Below are positions 34,693 to 46,865 of a stretch of DNA of 64,000 bases, piece by piece. Both the position numbers and the translations under genes were made by a program. This DNA is from Melastoma dodecandrum. Taxonomy: Eukaryota; Streptophyta; Magnoliopsida; Myrtales; Melastomataceae. The DNA is taken from NCBI GenBank assembly GCA_029817715.1, contig JARUPY010000154.1:2631501-2695500 (forward strand), given 5' to 3'. The notes below the pieces were generated by a model. The model worked only from the letters and a program-made list of their open reading frames with translations, was not told the DNA's origin and searched no databases. The number at the start of each line of letters is the position of its first letter. Position 1 is the first letter of the stretch.

Positions 34693-37600
34693 ATGGCGGG
34701 TATTGGGGACAAAGAAGAAGGGGAGTGCTTAAATTCCGGGGTAAGGGGTGGCGATATAAATGATGATGGGGAAGAGGGTAGTAGAGTTGATGCCTTGAGA
34801 GAAGGCGGCTGCGGGGGCGGTTTTCAGGGGGTCACCGGAAGGGACAGAGATATGGCTCCGATCACCGGGAACTCGATCCACCGTTCAAGTTCGAGGCCGC
34901 AGCTTGACCTCAGTAAGGCGGCAATTCAGGGGAACTTCGAGGAGAAGAACCCCACTATTCTGTTGCCTAACCAGTCCGACGACATCTCTCATCTGGCTCT
35001 TGACATTGGAGGTAGGTTCTACTGATTCTTGAGGGGTTTTGGATTTTGGAGTGTTGTCTACACCTGGTCGAAGGTGACTGATTCTGTCCTTGTTGGAGGT
35101 GATTTCTGGGTAGAGCTCGGTAAAAGTTTTCTGTCTTGTTTTTACTTATTAGGAATTCGTTGTGCATTGTGTACACGTTTGGTTGAATGTTTAGTCGTAG
35201 ATATTCTTTAGACATCTCTTTTTTCATTAATCGGAGATGAATGGATGCAATTCCTACCAAATTAGGTTATTTGATGACCTTGCAGTTACTTTTCTCGGTT
35301 CAGATTGACAAGTCTCTCTATGACTGCCATCCCAACCTCAGAATTAGCGAATTGATAGTTCTATATTACTACTGCTTAGGTGGTGCGCTTTTTTTTTTCT
35401 TGGCCTTGAAGGTAACTATTTGGCATGAATGGTTTGATTTGAAGTATTTTGGTTTATAAGATTTTGTAATGTTGTTTGGCAAACATGTCAGATAAAGTTG
35501 CAGCGTTGCAGTTTGAGCAGGAGATATTTACCCACGGCCACTTCTCGAATCAGACGTTATACAAATGCTAATTAATCGACAACTGCCTGTTGTTAGGTTC
35601 TCTTATCAAGTTGGTGTTTTTTTCAAGACATGAAGACGACCCTGTTGATGACACGAGGAAGAAAACTGTAAAGCAAAGGCTGGGACTCTCGAATATTTGT
35701 CGGAGAAGTTACCCCATCCTTGGTGGAAGACTCCATTTTGTTAAATTTGAAACCCACAAGATAAATGAGTGTCTGGACTTTATAGACTCAAAACAACTTC
35801 ATCGAGGTTAGACCACAATATTTTCTTCCACGACCGACTATTTCTTTCTTTTTTGGTGATAAGTTGTGCTTTGACTATTTCATCTTCTACCATAGGACCA
35901 ACACTATATGCGCCTACCTTCTAACTGTCAATTGGCTGTGATTTTGGTCTCTTTCCTCATGGTTCGTAAACATGTCACGGAATAGTACTGGGTTTTCTAT
36001 GACTTGTTACAGGAATAGATAGTCATCGTTGGGGGTCTGGAACTTCTGATTCTACATCAAGGGGCCGGGTCGTGATTAAGGTAAACATATTTTCCACCTT
36101 TGGTTAAATTTTCTCAGGACAAATCTTGAACTTCTTAAGACATGTTCGATTGGAGGATTAGGGAATGGAATGAATGCATTTTGTTACACACACCACCGGG
36201 CTTGGAATGGACATTCCAATTAAAACCTTTTTTATGCATGTAAAAGGCATTTATAAAGGACAAGGGTGACTAAGCCTGGAACTTAAGAGTAGGTAGTCTA
36301 TGATAAGGAGTTACACTGCAAAACCTGGCATTGTTGATATCCAGATGGCGCTCTAATACAATAAGAATCCTTTCACTGAGCAATGTCTTAAGGCAAGCCC
36401 AACTTTGTGTTATTTAAGGTTGGTCTCTGCTTAGAAGCGTTGCTGAACGGGTTAGAAGTAAAAAGCTACTCAGACAGGGAGGCACATGAATTTTCCATTG
36501 TTTCTTGCATTCCATATTGAGGGATTGATACATTGGGCTTTATGAGTAGGCCACTGGTGGTGGAGCCTACAAATTTGCAGATCTCTTTAAAGAAAGGCTC
36601 GGCGTCAGTATTGAGAAAGAGGATGAAATGGACTGCCTTGTAGCTGGCGCTAATTTTTTGCTAAAGGTGACAATAATCTCTTCATTGATGGTGATCATAA
36701 AGTTCTTTACAATTTCATAGCTGAAAAATGGTAAAAAAATGAAGATAGATGCCTTTCTGTAGATATCTAGGAAAATTATAGAAAGTCAATTCAGTTTTGG
36801 TAGTCAAATAGCTGACTCCTCCAGGCATTCACAAAAAAGGTATCATTTACTTTCTCCAAGATGGGATATCTTGAGTTTTGTTCATTGCATTATCAGCTGG
36901 ATTCAGCCATGTGTTAACCTTCCTCCTACTACCATTGATACATTAGACCAATACTTTGTTCTCCAGTCGTTCAATATTTTTTGTGCCTGGTTATTGGGGC
37001 CATGAGATAAATTAAGTAGGAGTGGTTTAATCTTATGATTCATTGTATTGTTGACATATTTTAAGCTGTTTATCCTGATCTGATTCAATATTATGTAGGC
37101 CATCCGTCACGAGGCTTTCACTCACTTTGAGGGCCAAAAAGAATTTGTGCAAATCGACACGAATGAATTGTTCCCTTATCTTCTTGTCAACATTGGATCT
37201 GGTGTCAGCATGATCAAGGCAAGTCCATCATCTTCATGTCTATCGCCTACATTCCTTCTATATCTGCCTGACACTAGCATTTCCTAATTTGCAATATAGG
37301 TTGATGGAGAGGGAAAATTTCAGCGAGTTAGTGGTACTAATGTTGGTGGTGGCACATATTGGGGCTTGGGAAGACTGCTCACAAAATGCACGAGGTAATA
37401 TCCATACTAATTTTTAGAATTATTATTCTCTCAATAGAATTCGATTATTTTAATAACTGTTTTGTATTTCTTTTAGTTTTGACGAATTGCTAGAACTAAG
37501 CCAAAGAGGAGACAATCGGACAATCGACATGCTAGTTGGGGACATATATGGTGGTATGGACTATTCTAAGGTAAGTTGGGTAACTTCTAAAATAATATCG

Positions 37601-40226
37601 GAGATTAATCGCTAGAGTGGAATGGAAACTTTTATCATCATATTTCTTTTAATTTGGACTGTGTTTGGGCAGAATGGAAACTTTTATCATCATAAACAAT
37701 TTCTTCAACGATTTTCTTGGGGATCATATCTTTACAATGTTTATCTAGTCTTCTTAACTTTTGTTTTTACAGATTGGTCTATCTGCATCCACCATCGCCT
37801 CTAGTTTTGGCAAAGCCATTTCAGAAAATAAGGAGCTGGAGGACTATCGGCCTGAGGATATATCTCTCTCACTGTTGCGAATGATTTCATACAATATTGG
37901 ACAGGTTTGAGGGGAAAAGATGTTGCTAATTAGCATCGATATTGGGCATTCAAATTTATCTATTTCTCTTTCTTCATCCAATAGCTTAGTTATGCCAGTT
38001 CTTAACCGTAAAAGATTGCCCTTGTGCTTAAGAGAAAGGTGTGAAGAATAGCTTTTTTAGCCGCAACACTAGGTGGACTTTGTAACATTTGATGCACAAA
38101 TTTTACATGTTCGGAACACTTTTACATGACTTGGGTAATGGTAGAAGGACAACCATTTTTTTCTTATATTATCAGGTGAGCCATTATGGTATATGCGCTT
38201 CTTCCGATAATGTTTTTTTTTTTTTGCAGATATCTTACTTGAATGCTCTTCGATTTGGCCTTAAGCGAATATTCTTCGGTGGATTTTTCATAAGGGGTCA
38301 TGCATACACCATGGACACAATTTCGTTTGCTGTTCACTTCTGGTAGATTCTTTCAACATTGCTGATTATCAATATATCTGCTTCGTTCCTTCCGTTGGTA
38401 TTATTAACATTTTTTTATTTTAACATCATAACAGCTTCTTCAATTATGTAGGTCGCAGGGAGAGATGCAAGCAATGTTCTTGCGTCATGAAGGCTTTCTC
38501 GGAGCTCTGGGTGCATTTATGAGCTATGAAAAGCATGGTCTTGATGACTTGATGGTTCATCAGTTTGTTGAAAGATTCCCAATGGGGGCACCATATACTG
38601 GAGGAAAGATTCATGGCCCTCCACTGGCAGATTTAAATGAAAAGGTATGTTTATTCGTGTAAATCCAATGAATTGGCTCACAAAGGTTTTCTTGAGAAGG
38701 TTTTGTTTTTCAGTTTCTTTTGGGAGCTTTAATATTGAGCTTAGATTTTCTTGTTTTTTCCTACCTAAATTTTATAGGGCCAATTTCCTGATATGCTGAT
38801 TTATTTTTTTCCTATCTAATTCAAGTAATAAAGGTTTCTTCATTCTCTTTTTAGTTTAAATATTCAAATTTCTTTTTTGCAATTCAAGGCAGGTTTCTTA
38901 TCTAGGGTTGTGTTGTCATCCCCTTTAAAACCATATGCATCCATGAAAATTATCTTTCTTAATTTTGTTGTCTTGTTTTTACTATCAGACCCAAGATCTA
39001 TCTCACAGATGATGTTTGGAGAGAATTGAGTGCCTCTTTGATTGGCGATAACAAATCTGAATAGATGCTTCATCTTCTTCATTTGTCCTGCTTTCTTTTT
39101 TAAATATGAGTAGCTTATTGTATGTTTTTTCGTTCTTTGACTATTGGTTTGATTTCTTCTGGCCTTTTCGTAGGCTAGGGATGTTATATTTAGTTTTTCC
39201 CTGTATTGCCCTTCCAGTGAATCTTTCATTGCAGGAAAGTTGGAGTTTGATCCTCTTTCCTTGTAGTACTTTCTGAAGGCGTATACTCCATTTTTCTTCT
39301 ATAGTCATCTGTGCCAACAAAATTTACATTCTGTTGTTCAAAGCAGATTTCCTGGATGGAGAAATTTGTGCAGAAAGGAACTGAGATTACTGCCCCTGTA
39401 CCCATGGCTAAACCAGGAACTACAGGTCTTGGAGGATTTGAGGTTCCTTCGTCTAAAGGCGGCACACTTCGCTCTGATGCAAGTGCTTTGAATGTTGGCG
39501 TCCTTCATCTTGTGCCCTCCTTGGAAGTGTTTCCTCTGTTGGCAGATGCAAAAACGTATGCGATTTTGATTTGTCAGCATATCTGTTGAAGATCCTGCAT
39601 TCTGTTTCTTTGTACTAAACTGTTTTCTTTTTCCGTTAAACTGGTTTTGTTGAATACAAATACGTAGAACCAGAAGAAAAGTGGAAAAGCAGAGGGAAAT
39701 GATTGATCTAGAACATATTGTTTTGTCATCTGAAGAAATTGGAGAAGATTAAAGATGCCTTACTATTGGTTTTGTCACTAAAATAATTGATTTGATCGAC
39801 TCATACTTCAAATAATGAACCTTTTAAATATGTTTCTGTGGACACTTCTGTGGGTCCGCCACTTGTAGTCTTTTCTTCTCAGAAAACGCTTTTACTGTTC
39901 TGTGGCGGTGATCACTCAGCCACTACGTCATCGATTTCTCAAGCTGTTTTGAATTTATAATGTGATCTGTAGTTCCTACAGTTATCCCGTTGACTTTCAA
40001 TTAATCATATTGCGGCGGTATGCATCCTGCAGATATGAACCCAACACTATCGACCTTTCAGACCAGGGTGAATTGGAGTAAGTGTGATTCTGTTGCGTCT
40101 TTCCTTATGTGACCTTTCAGACCAATTAAGAATTACTCATCTTCTTCTTGTCTTGCAAAAGCTATTGGTTCACTGTGCTGTTGGAACATTTGCCTGACTT
40201 GGTTGATAAGGTAACCAACTGTTATT

Positions 40227-40263
<37 letters not shown>

Positions 40264-43200
40264 ATATATATAAATATATAAATTCACTCACACACGAAAT
40301 AAAAAACTACCAATTTCTGGGCTAGTCTTAGTCCTGCATATGTATTTTTTGGCATCAACGGCTATTGTATTGTTTAATAGGCATTTTTTGGTAAAAAAGG
40401 ATTCATTAAATAATAATAATTGTCCCGTGTTCATCCATAGTTAGATGTCCCAATGTGAAAGATAACAAAATGTTCCTCCTAATGCATTGCGATCTTCGCC
40501 ATTTTGTCTGCCATTTGGTTTTCTTCCCTCCTAATATGGTTGATGGTAGCATGACTGAAGCTACATAATAGAAGCCTTCAATTTTCAATGGTTGGAAGTA
40601 TGGGATTGTTATAGGTCAGCTTGCCAGTTAAGTATTTGACAATAAGCTCAGCCTCCACTTGGATGTGTCTCTTCTAGGCCATGCTTTTAGTGATGACATT
40701 TGAGATTTTACCAGATTCCATATATACCTGTAGTTCGATCATATCTTATGTATACAATCATGGATCTGTAGTTAATGAAATCTTTTAATCATTGCCTTCA
40801 TGTCAATCGTATCTTATGTGTACAATCAGACCTGTAGTTCATGAAATCTTGTAATCAATTTATGCCGACATTTTTTTCTGTTTCAGGCAGTTGCCAGTGA
40901 AGGTGGAACGGATGATGCTAAAAGAAGGGGTGATGCTTTTGCCCGTGCATTTTCTGCTCATTTGGCTAGGTGATTGTCTCATAGAAGAATGGAAAAATGT
41001 TAGCTTTGTCTAAAGTAATCTAATGTTTGCAAAATTCATTGATAAAAAGATTTTGAACTGTCAAGCAGGTTAATGGAGGAGCCTACAGCATATGGAAAGC
41101 TTGGTTTGGCCAATCTATTGGAATTACGGGAAGAGTGTCTGAGGGAATTTCAATTTGTCGATGCCTACAGAGGCATAAAACAGAGGTTTGCCTACTATTT
41201 GGAAATAAAATTGTATCTGCCTGCCTACATCTTAATTTACCGAGAAACTGTTATCTACGTTCTAATTTAATATGCCAAAATATAGCAATTGTAGGTAGTA
41301 ACTTGTATTGTGATTTTGAATCTCTAAATCTGTTCCTGTTGTTATCTTCCACTCTACCAAAAAAAAAATGTTCCTGTTGGATATTTTTTTGTGGGCGAGG
41401 GGGGAAGGGAAATTACGTTAAGAAATAGTTAGAAGTCTATACTTAGTTCCGAGAAGGGGGATCTCCATGCAGATAGTTTAGTACAAAATCCGGTTGACTG
41501 ATGGTCTTTCTCTTGTTGGTATGCCATCTTGACAAGCTTGTCTGCAACCTTATTATGTCCCACGTAAATGACCATAGCAGGCAACCTACTTAAGAGCGAC
41601 CAGCATTTACCAATAATTTCATAGGTTAGGCTTTGCAGGGAGTGCGTTCCGATAGTTGACCATTTATCTGTATGAGTTTTGTTCCAAAATAACATCGTCA
41701 GGAAAAATATTTCGCGAAATAGGGTGGCTAGTTTCAAAATTCGCCAATAATGCCACAAAATCGGAGTTACCAATCTGATTTCTGATATCACTCCTTAAGG
41801 AAATTCAAATTTAGAATTCCGATGTTTTGCCCTGTCGCATGTGCCCTTGAAATCGGAGTTCTGAAATCGGATTTAGTAATTCTGATTTCCTTAAGGATGG
41901 AAATTGAATTTGCCAACTCCGATTTCGGGGCATTATCTGGCGAATTTGAAAACTACCTACCCCATTTCGCGAAATATTTTCGCTACTAACCTTAGGGCAT
42001 TATTAGATTCAAAGGCTTTGCTTGATTAAGACCCAGTATATCCCTTAGGACAGTGTGTCGACCGGGTAAGTCAGGCCCACTAAAGTTAGGGTATGTCAGG
42101 TACCTCATGGCGTGGCTGCTAGGATTTGAACGTGGGATCTCCTAGGTGAATACTCGTTGTCTTTACCAATGGGGTGCCCATTGGGGACTGTATAGCTAGT
42201 TTTCAAGGTTTAGAGTGTGGGCCTGCAATATTCCTTGACAAAACACGTGCTTCTGCTGGTAGGTAGTCTTCCGAGAGGATTTTCTGGTCAAATCCTTTGA
42301 CCCACCGTCCCTCACTTTGCTTTTCACTCCTCCCAAACCACAAGTTGCCAAGGTGGTTCTCACAGATGTGTCTGTGTTAAGGGTATAGGGTCTGTTTGTT
42401 GCCATGTTGGTGTATTTGTTGTCGGCGTTTTACCCCTTGGGAAGCTATTTTTATTTGCTTCTAGTGAGCAATCTCTTCCAGTCACATATTCCATCGTCCT
42501 TTGTAATTTCAAGTTTGATATCCTTCCAAGTTCTAAGAAGAGTAGCAGATGCTACTGGTGCCTGTGTCTTGTTCTAATGCTCGTACTGAATCCAGGGAAA
42601 ATGAAGCATCTCTTGCGGTTTTACCAGACCTTTTGTCGGAGATCGACAGTATGAGTGAGGTAAGTGTGAAGAGAGTTATAGTGTTTATTCATTTATTTGG
42701 ATATTGATCCGAGAAATGAAGTACATCCTGGAATAGATTGTATGCTTAAAATAATGAGGCATCTGAAGATCTTCGGTCAAGCTTATATGTTATTTGGGCT
42801 TCTTAAGAAATGAAAATAGCTGTGTTGGTTGTCCATAACTGGGGAGTTCTTGTGCCAGGAAGCAAGGCTGCTTACTCTAATCGAAGGTGTTCTTGCCGCA
42901 AATATATTTGACTGGGGATCTCGTGCTTGTGTTGACCTCTATCACAAAGGAACCATCATAGAGATCTATAGGATGAGTCGGAACAAGATGCAGAGACCTT
43001 GGCGGGTAGGTGGAATAGAATATATTATTAGATCACTCTTATGATTTGCAGATTATTATAAAAAGTGCAATAGGAAGAATTAATTGAGAATTGCTTCTCT
43101 GTTCCAGGTGGATGACTTTGATATATTTAAGCAGAGGATGCTAGGAACTGGTGGCGAGAAGCCCCGTCCTCATAAAAGAGCTTTGCTTTTTGTTGATAAC

Positions 43201-44757
43201 TCTGGTGCTGACGTTATTTTGGGCATGCTTCCCCTTGCTCGAGAGCTTCTCCGACGTGGGACTGAGGTGAGTTCATATGCTTCTAACTGGCAGGTGGTTG
43301 CATTATAAACCTTGCTTAATTTGGAAAAACCCTAATTATTTACCAAGGAAAATTGAACCTTGAAAACGTACATCCTAAAAGCAGAGTTGGTTTCAGATTC
43401 TGAAATGTAATCTGGTAATGCTATTTTTTCTGTTTTCACTCTCTACATGGAGGGCTCACAGAGCAACGACAGATCAAAATGACGGTTTTCCCTAATTTGG
43501 GTAATTCTTGATTCGAGATGGGCAAGAAATAGTCTGAAGAAAAATTGAATGAATGGAAAATTCTCCATTTAATTCTAGGGTGATTCTTCATAGTTGGTTC
43601 ACCACTTAGCTTTCAAAAATGAGGGTGGTTGTCATGATTGTAAATAATTTCGAAGCTGATCGCTGAAATTTCTTGAACAAGAATCTACCTTAGTCTAGTT
43701 CTGGCTTTGCAAATTCAAAGCTGTTTTTTGAGGAAAAAAGTTGGAATTTCCCTCACAATGCCTTGTCCTATCTGTGGTTTTGCTAGTTGGTCTTGCTTAA
43801 TAAGTAATCAGATATTACTGGTTCAACTATTTATAGCATCTGTTTTGGCCCGAAATTTCTATTTTGCATTAATGCATATGCATGCAGGTGGTACTGGTTG
43901 GGAATTCCCTTCCTGCTCTAAATGATGTAACAGCGATGGAGCTTCCAGATATAGTGGCGGAGGCTGCAAAGGTGTGAGAACTGAGAGTCCAAGATACCCT
44001 TAAATTTGTTGCTTTATCTGTGTTCTATTGTCATTTTACATCTTAAGGATTACTTGGCTACCTGTCACCAGGGAAATAGTTGTTTTCTTTACATATGCCA
44101 TTTCAGGGTTCTAGAACAATGCATGAAAGACTTTCAGTTTTCTTAATAAATTTCTAGTTGTACTTTCCTGCAAAGCTGAAAAGTGGAATCAACTCTTCTT
44201 GTTTGCTGCAGCATTGTAATATCTTGCGTCGAGCTGCTGAAGCAGGAGGTCTGCTTGTGGATGCAATGAATAACACTTTGGATGCCTCTAAAGAAGAGTT
44301 ATCTTTCGTCCCCTTGATGGTTGTTGAGAATGGGTGTGGGAGTCCATGCATCGATCTCAGGCAGGTCAGCTCAGAGTTAGCTGCCGCAGCAAAAGATGCA
44401 GACTTGGTACTTTGAACAATTCCTAACGCAACTTGTTTTGGAGATTTTCCATTTGATGTTTTCTTTTCCTGGGCTTGTTAACGAATCCTCCTCGATTACT
44501 TCTGTCCAGATTGTCCTCGAAGGAATGGGTCGTGCTCTTCATACCAATCTCAATACCCGGTTCAAATGCGACGCCTTAAAGGTATAAAGTTTTGGAATCA
44601 AAAAAGCATCTTTATTTTTCCCAGAGATTGAGGGACACTCATGGCGAGACACTGATATCATTTGCAGCTTGCAATGGTGAAGAACCAAAGGCTGGCCGAG
44701 AAACTATTTAAAGGCAAGATATATGATTGCGTCTGCAAGTACGAGCCAGCTGCTTAG
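34693..44757 (+). CDS. PANK2: Pantothenate kinase 2 with C-terminal DUF89 domain
   Basis: Catalyses ATP-dependent phosphorylation of pantothenate, the first step of CoA synthesis. I read 22 exons (first 34693-35011, last 44668-44757), giving about 924 residues, near the 901 of Arabidopsis PANK2. After a disordered N-terminus the type-II kinase starts at [15 protein letters not shown] (phosphate loop). It includes [49 protein letters not shown] and [17 protein letters not shown]. The C-terminal third is a DUF89/ARMT1-type metal-dependent phosphatase domain: [39 protein letters not shown] and [16 protein letters not shown]. Its Asp-Asn and Glu metal-site motifs are present, as in active metabolite-repair phosphatases. 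Exon 5 ends with a GC donor (AAG/GCAAGT). Introns 13 and 15 hold transposon pieces. The gene looks intact. Confidence 0.95.
40231..40262 (+). repeat. (CT)n microsatellite in PANK2 intron 13
   Basis: About 16 perfect CT dinucleotides, followed by an ATATAT stretch, directly after exon 13. Likely polymorphic. Confidence 0.9.
40398..40690 (-). mobile_element. LINE remnant (RNase H part) in PANK2 intron 13
   Basis: On the minus strand the translated pieces read [13 protein letters not shown] and, after interruptions, [22 protein letters not shown]. This is the end of the RNase H (RVT_3) domain found in plant L1-type LINEs. Stops and frameshifts break it, so it is a fossil. Confidence 0.6.
41429..41700 (-). 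mobile_element. LINE remnant (RNase H part) in PANK2 intron 15
   Basis: The minus strand encodes [17 protein letters not shown] then [16 protein letters not shown], again the tail of a LINE-type RNase H domain. It is followed by a short C-terminal segment and a stop. The upstream part is missing and abuts an inverted-repeat element. Confidence 0.55.
41701..41985. repeat. MITE-like foldback element in PANK2 intron 15
   Basis: Two arms of more than 70 bases mirror each other. The left begins AAAAATATTTCGCGAAAT then GGGT, and the right reads GAAAATATTTCGCGAAAT then GGGT in reverse complement. Both continue with AGTTT-CAAA-TTCGCCA-ATAATGCC and an AAATCGGAGTT motif. The loop is short. It looks like a non-autonomous DNA element; I did not find a certain target duplication. 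Confidence 0.65.
41990..42185 (-). repeat. tRNA-derived SINE-like sequence in PANK2 intron 15
   Basis: On the minus strand, from about 42185, ATTGGTAAAGACAACGAG resembles an A box and GTTCAAATCCT at about 42121-42131 is a good B box. A non-tRNA tail leads into the neighbouring foldback element. Confidence 0.45.
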
Positions 44758-45185
44758 GAATCAAAATCTTGCCATTGAAGGATGTATAAGACGTTGGTTG
44801 ATGGCTTCCTCGCAAAAGTGAAAGTCTATATGAAATGGTACCCCTCTAAAACCCCATCAGAGAAACCACAGGAAGTCGTAGGAAGCATCTGGGTTCTGAT
44901 CTTACCAGGAGGGGGAATATTTTTTTTTATCTTCTATTTTGTTACCAATGTGGGTGGCAGAGGGAACAATAATTAAAAGGTTCCCAAATTGGGCATCTGG
45001 ACCTTTTCCTTTTTCACATTATACAGTGCTGGTCTAGCGACTTTGCAATTAAAGAATAAAAAACTACTTGTGGCGTTAATGGGAAACATTTTTCATCTTA
45101 ACGAGACTCGGGGCATTGTGTCGGTCATGAAAAATTGAAAAATGTTATAAGTAATAATAAGTGCAGGAAAAACCGGATTAAAGAA

Positions 45186-45257
45186 GGGCGTTTGGTCTAG
45201 TGGTATGATTCTCGCTTTGGGTGCGAGAGGTCCCGAGTTCGATTCTCGGAACGCCCC
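45186..45257 (+). tRNA. tRNA-Pro (anticodon UGG)
   Basis: 72-base intronless tRNA gene. Acceptor arms GGGCGTT and AACGCCC pair fully. The D arm contains TGGTCTAGTGGTA (A box). The anticodon stem CTCGC/GCGAG closes the loop TTTGGGT, anticodon TGG. The T arm CCGAGTTCGATTCTCGG carries the B box. CCA is not encoded, as expected for a nuclear eukaryotic gene. Confidence 0.97.
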
Positions 45258-45277
45258 CCACAACTCTTCTAAGCATC

Positions 45278-45283
45278 TTTTTT
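45278..45283 (+). terminator. Pol III poly-T terminator of tRNA-Pro
   Basis: Six T residues 21 bases after the tRNA end. This run overlaps the 9-bp target duplication (45279-45287) of the following insertion, so the insertion copied the terminator. Confidence 0.75.
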
Positions 45284-45287
45284 AAAA

Positions 45288-46222
45288 GGCCAACCGATTT
45301 TCTCTCAATCTCAGGTCCAAACAGATAACCCGGATGGCCTCTTCAGGATCCTGCCGTTGTCTTTCCGGGTTATCAAATGATGAAAACATTTCCTTTAAAA
45401 TTCCTACATACCCGGATGATCTTCTCTATGTTAGCTTTTTCTTACATCATGGTATTTAATGTTATGTAATCCCATGTAGTGATTCCCTCCCAGCCATTGA
45501 TTTATTTTGTATGACGATGAACTGAGACACCTGATTTGCACCGCAATCTGTCAATTTGCTCCGAAACATGTAGTGGTGGGCGTTTCTCCTCGTTTCTTCT
45601 AAAGCAACAACTACCCATCCCCCCTTTCTACTCTCTCTTTCCTCTGTTATGCTCCAATGGCGACCACCGCCCCACCAACACTCTCCTTATCCTTCCTCCG
45701 CAAGACCAAAACGGCGAAGACCCAAACCGCTAGCTTCCCCTGCTACCACGTCTCCTTACTCCCCCGTGGCCTCTCTGCGGCCTATCGAAGTCCCTCTACC
45801 GTCAAGGCCACAACGGTTGCCAACAACGAGCCCTTACCCTCTTCTTCCTCGACTGCGGCGTCGTTTTCGGAGGATGGGGCGAATTGGGTGCTGGTGGTGC
45901 CGCTTTGGGTCGATTTTGATGCACCCCTGAATTAGGATTCGATTTGGGGCTGATTTTGGGGAAATTTGATTTTAGGGATTCCAATACTTGAGTTAACTTG
46001 ACGTGGCTCGACGTGCGTACGAAGTCAATGCCATCTCAACAAACGTCAGACGAAAACGTAGGACTGACGGCGTTAGTGGACACGTCGGTTGCCGTCAAAG
46101 GGTCGGGTGGACGAATGTCAGATTTGAAATAACGGACAAACGTTAGGCTAGCTGATAATATTATTCAAAATTTTGGACAAATCGAAAAAACGGGTCAAAG
46201 TTCAGAATATTTTTTATTGGCC
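45288..46222. mobile_element. Pack-MULE-like insertion with captured gene fragment
   Basis: The 935-base segment begins GGCCAA and ends TTGGCC. It is flanked on both sides by the identical 9-mer TTTTTAAAA (45279-45287 and 46223-46231), the size of a Mutator duplication. The right end, read inward, resembles the long arms of the 23-28 kb MULE (CTGAACTTTG, TTTTTTCGAT, TTTGAATAATAT, CCGTTATTTCAAAT). The left end shares only the first six bases, so a full left arm is missing. Inside is the promoter-like DNA and first exon of a plastid-protein gene. The target duplication is AT-rich, so chance is not fully excluded. Confidence 0.6.
45657..45935 (+). pseudogene. Plastid-protein first-exon fragment, PSB33-like
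   Basis: The frame opens MATTAPPTLSLSFLRKTKT, a typical chloroplast transit peptide, and runs through a Ser-rich stretch to SFSEDGANWVLVVPL. It then enters transposon-end sequence and stops. The NWV-VVPL segment resembles the start of the mature part of the Rieske-like thylakoid protein PSB33, from memory of the family. The rest of that protein, including the Rieske-like domain, is absent from the window. The fragment lies inside the Pack-MULE-like element, so it is most likely a captured first exon, not a working gene. Confidence 0.5.
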
Positions 46223-46231
46223 TTTTTAAAA

Positions 46232-46865
46232 TACTTAAGTGTTTTTGGTTAATTTAACACAGACAGACACCACCGCCGCATGCTAAGAAAAGCTATTCCC
46301 ATGCAACACATTTCTTCTTTCTTTTTCTTTTGTTTGTTTTTTCTCCTTTTGGACACGAAGCTCGATGGGAATAATCTTTTCTTACTGTTATGTTTTTGTT
46401 TCACTGAAATCCCTGCTTTCCCTCTCTGTCTTTTACCATCATCGAAAGACAAAGTAGGAGGAGGAGGAGACTGGTCCACCACAGTTTCGACAGACAGATG
46501 TATCTGACAATATGACATCACGTCATGACTACACTGTAGTTGTAGTAGAATAATTCTGTAGTAACCCCGACACAACCAGAATGCACTGACTGCCTCCCCC
46601 TCCTCTCTTACCCAACATCTTCCTCGGAGTTGGTGCTCTACAAAATCCTCCGCCACCCACCCGAAGCCCAACTGATCTTTCGCACTGGAACCCCAGACAG
46701 ATCTATGTCGAGACCACCACCACCATCGTCAACAACGTTATAGTAAAAAATAAATATTTCTAAACAAAGCCACAGAAAGAAGACATTCTATCAAGAAGAG
46801 AGTTCGCTATAGTTCTTTTCTTTCTTCTTTTTTCGAGTTAAGAAGTTCATCGAGGACTTTGGTCT
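46232..46865. other. Intergenic / Dof 3' region
   Basis: No gene recognised. T-rich and CTT-rich tracts are present. The part next to 46865 is presumably the 3' untranslated region of the Dof gene. Confidence 0.5.

Noticed and set aside
46249..46671. 140-codon open frame on the minus strand between the Pack-MULE and the Dof gene
   Set aside because: Low-complexity Lys-rich stretch, no known family, within the likely Dof 3' region.
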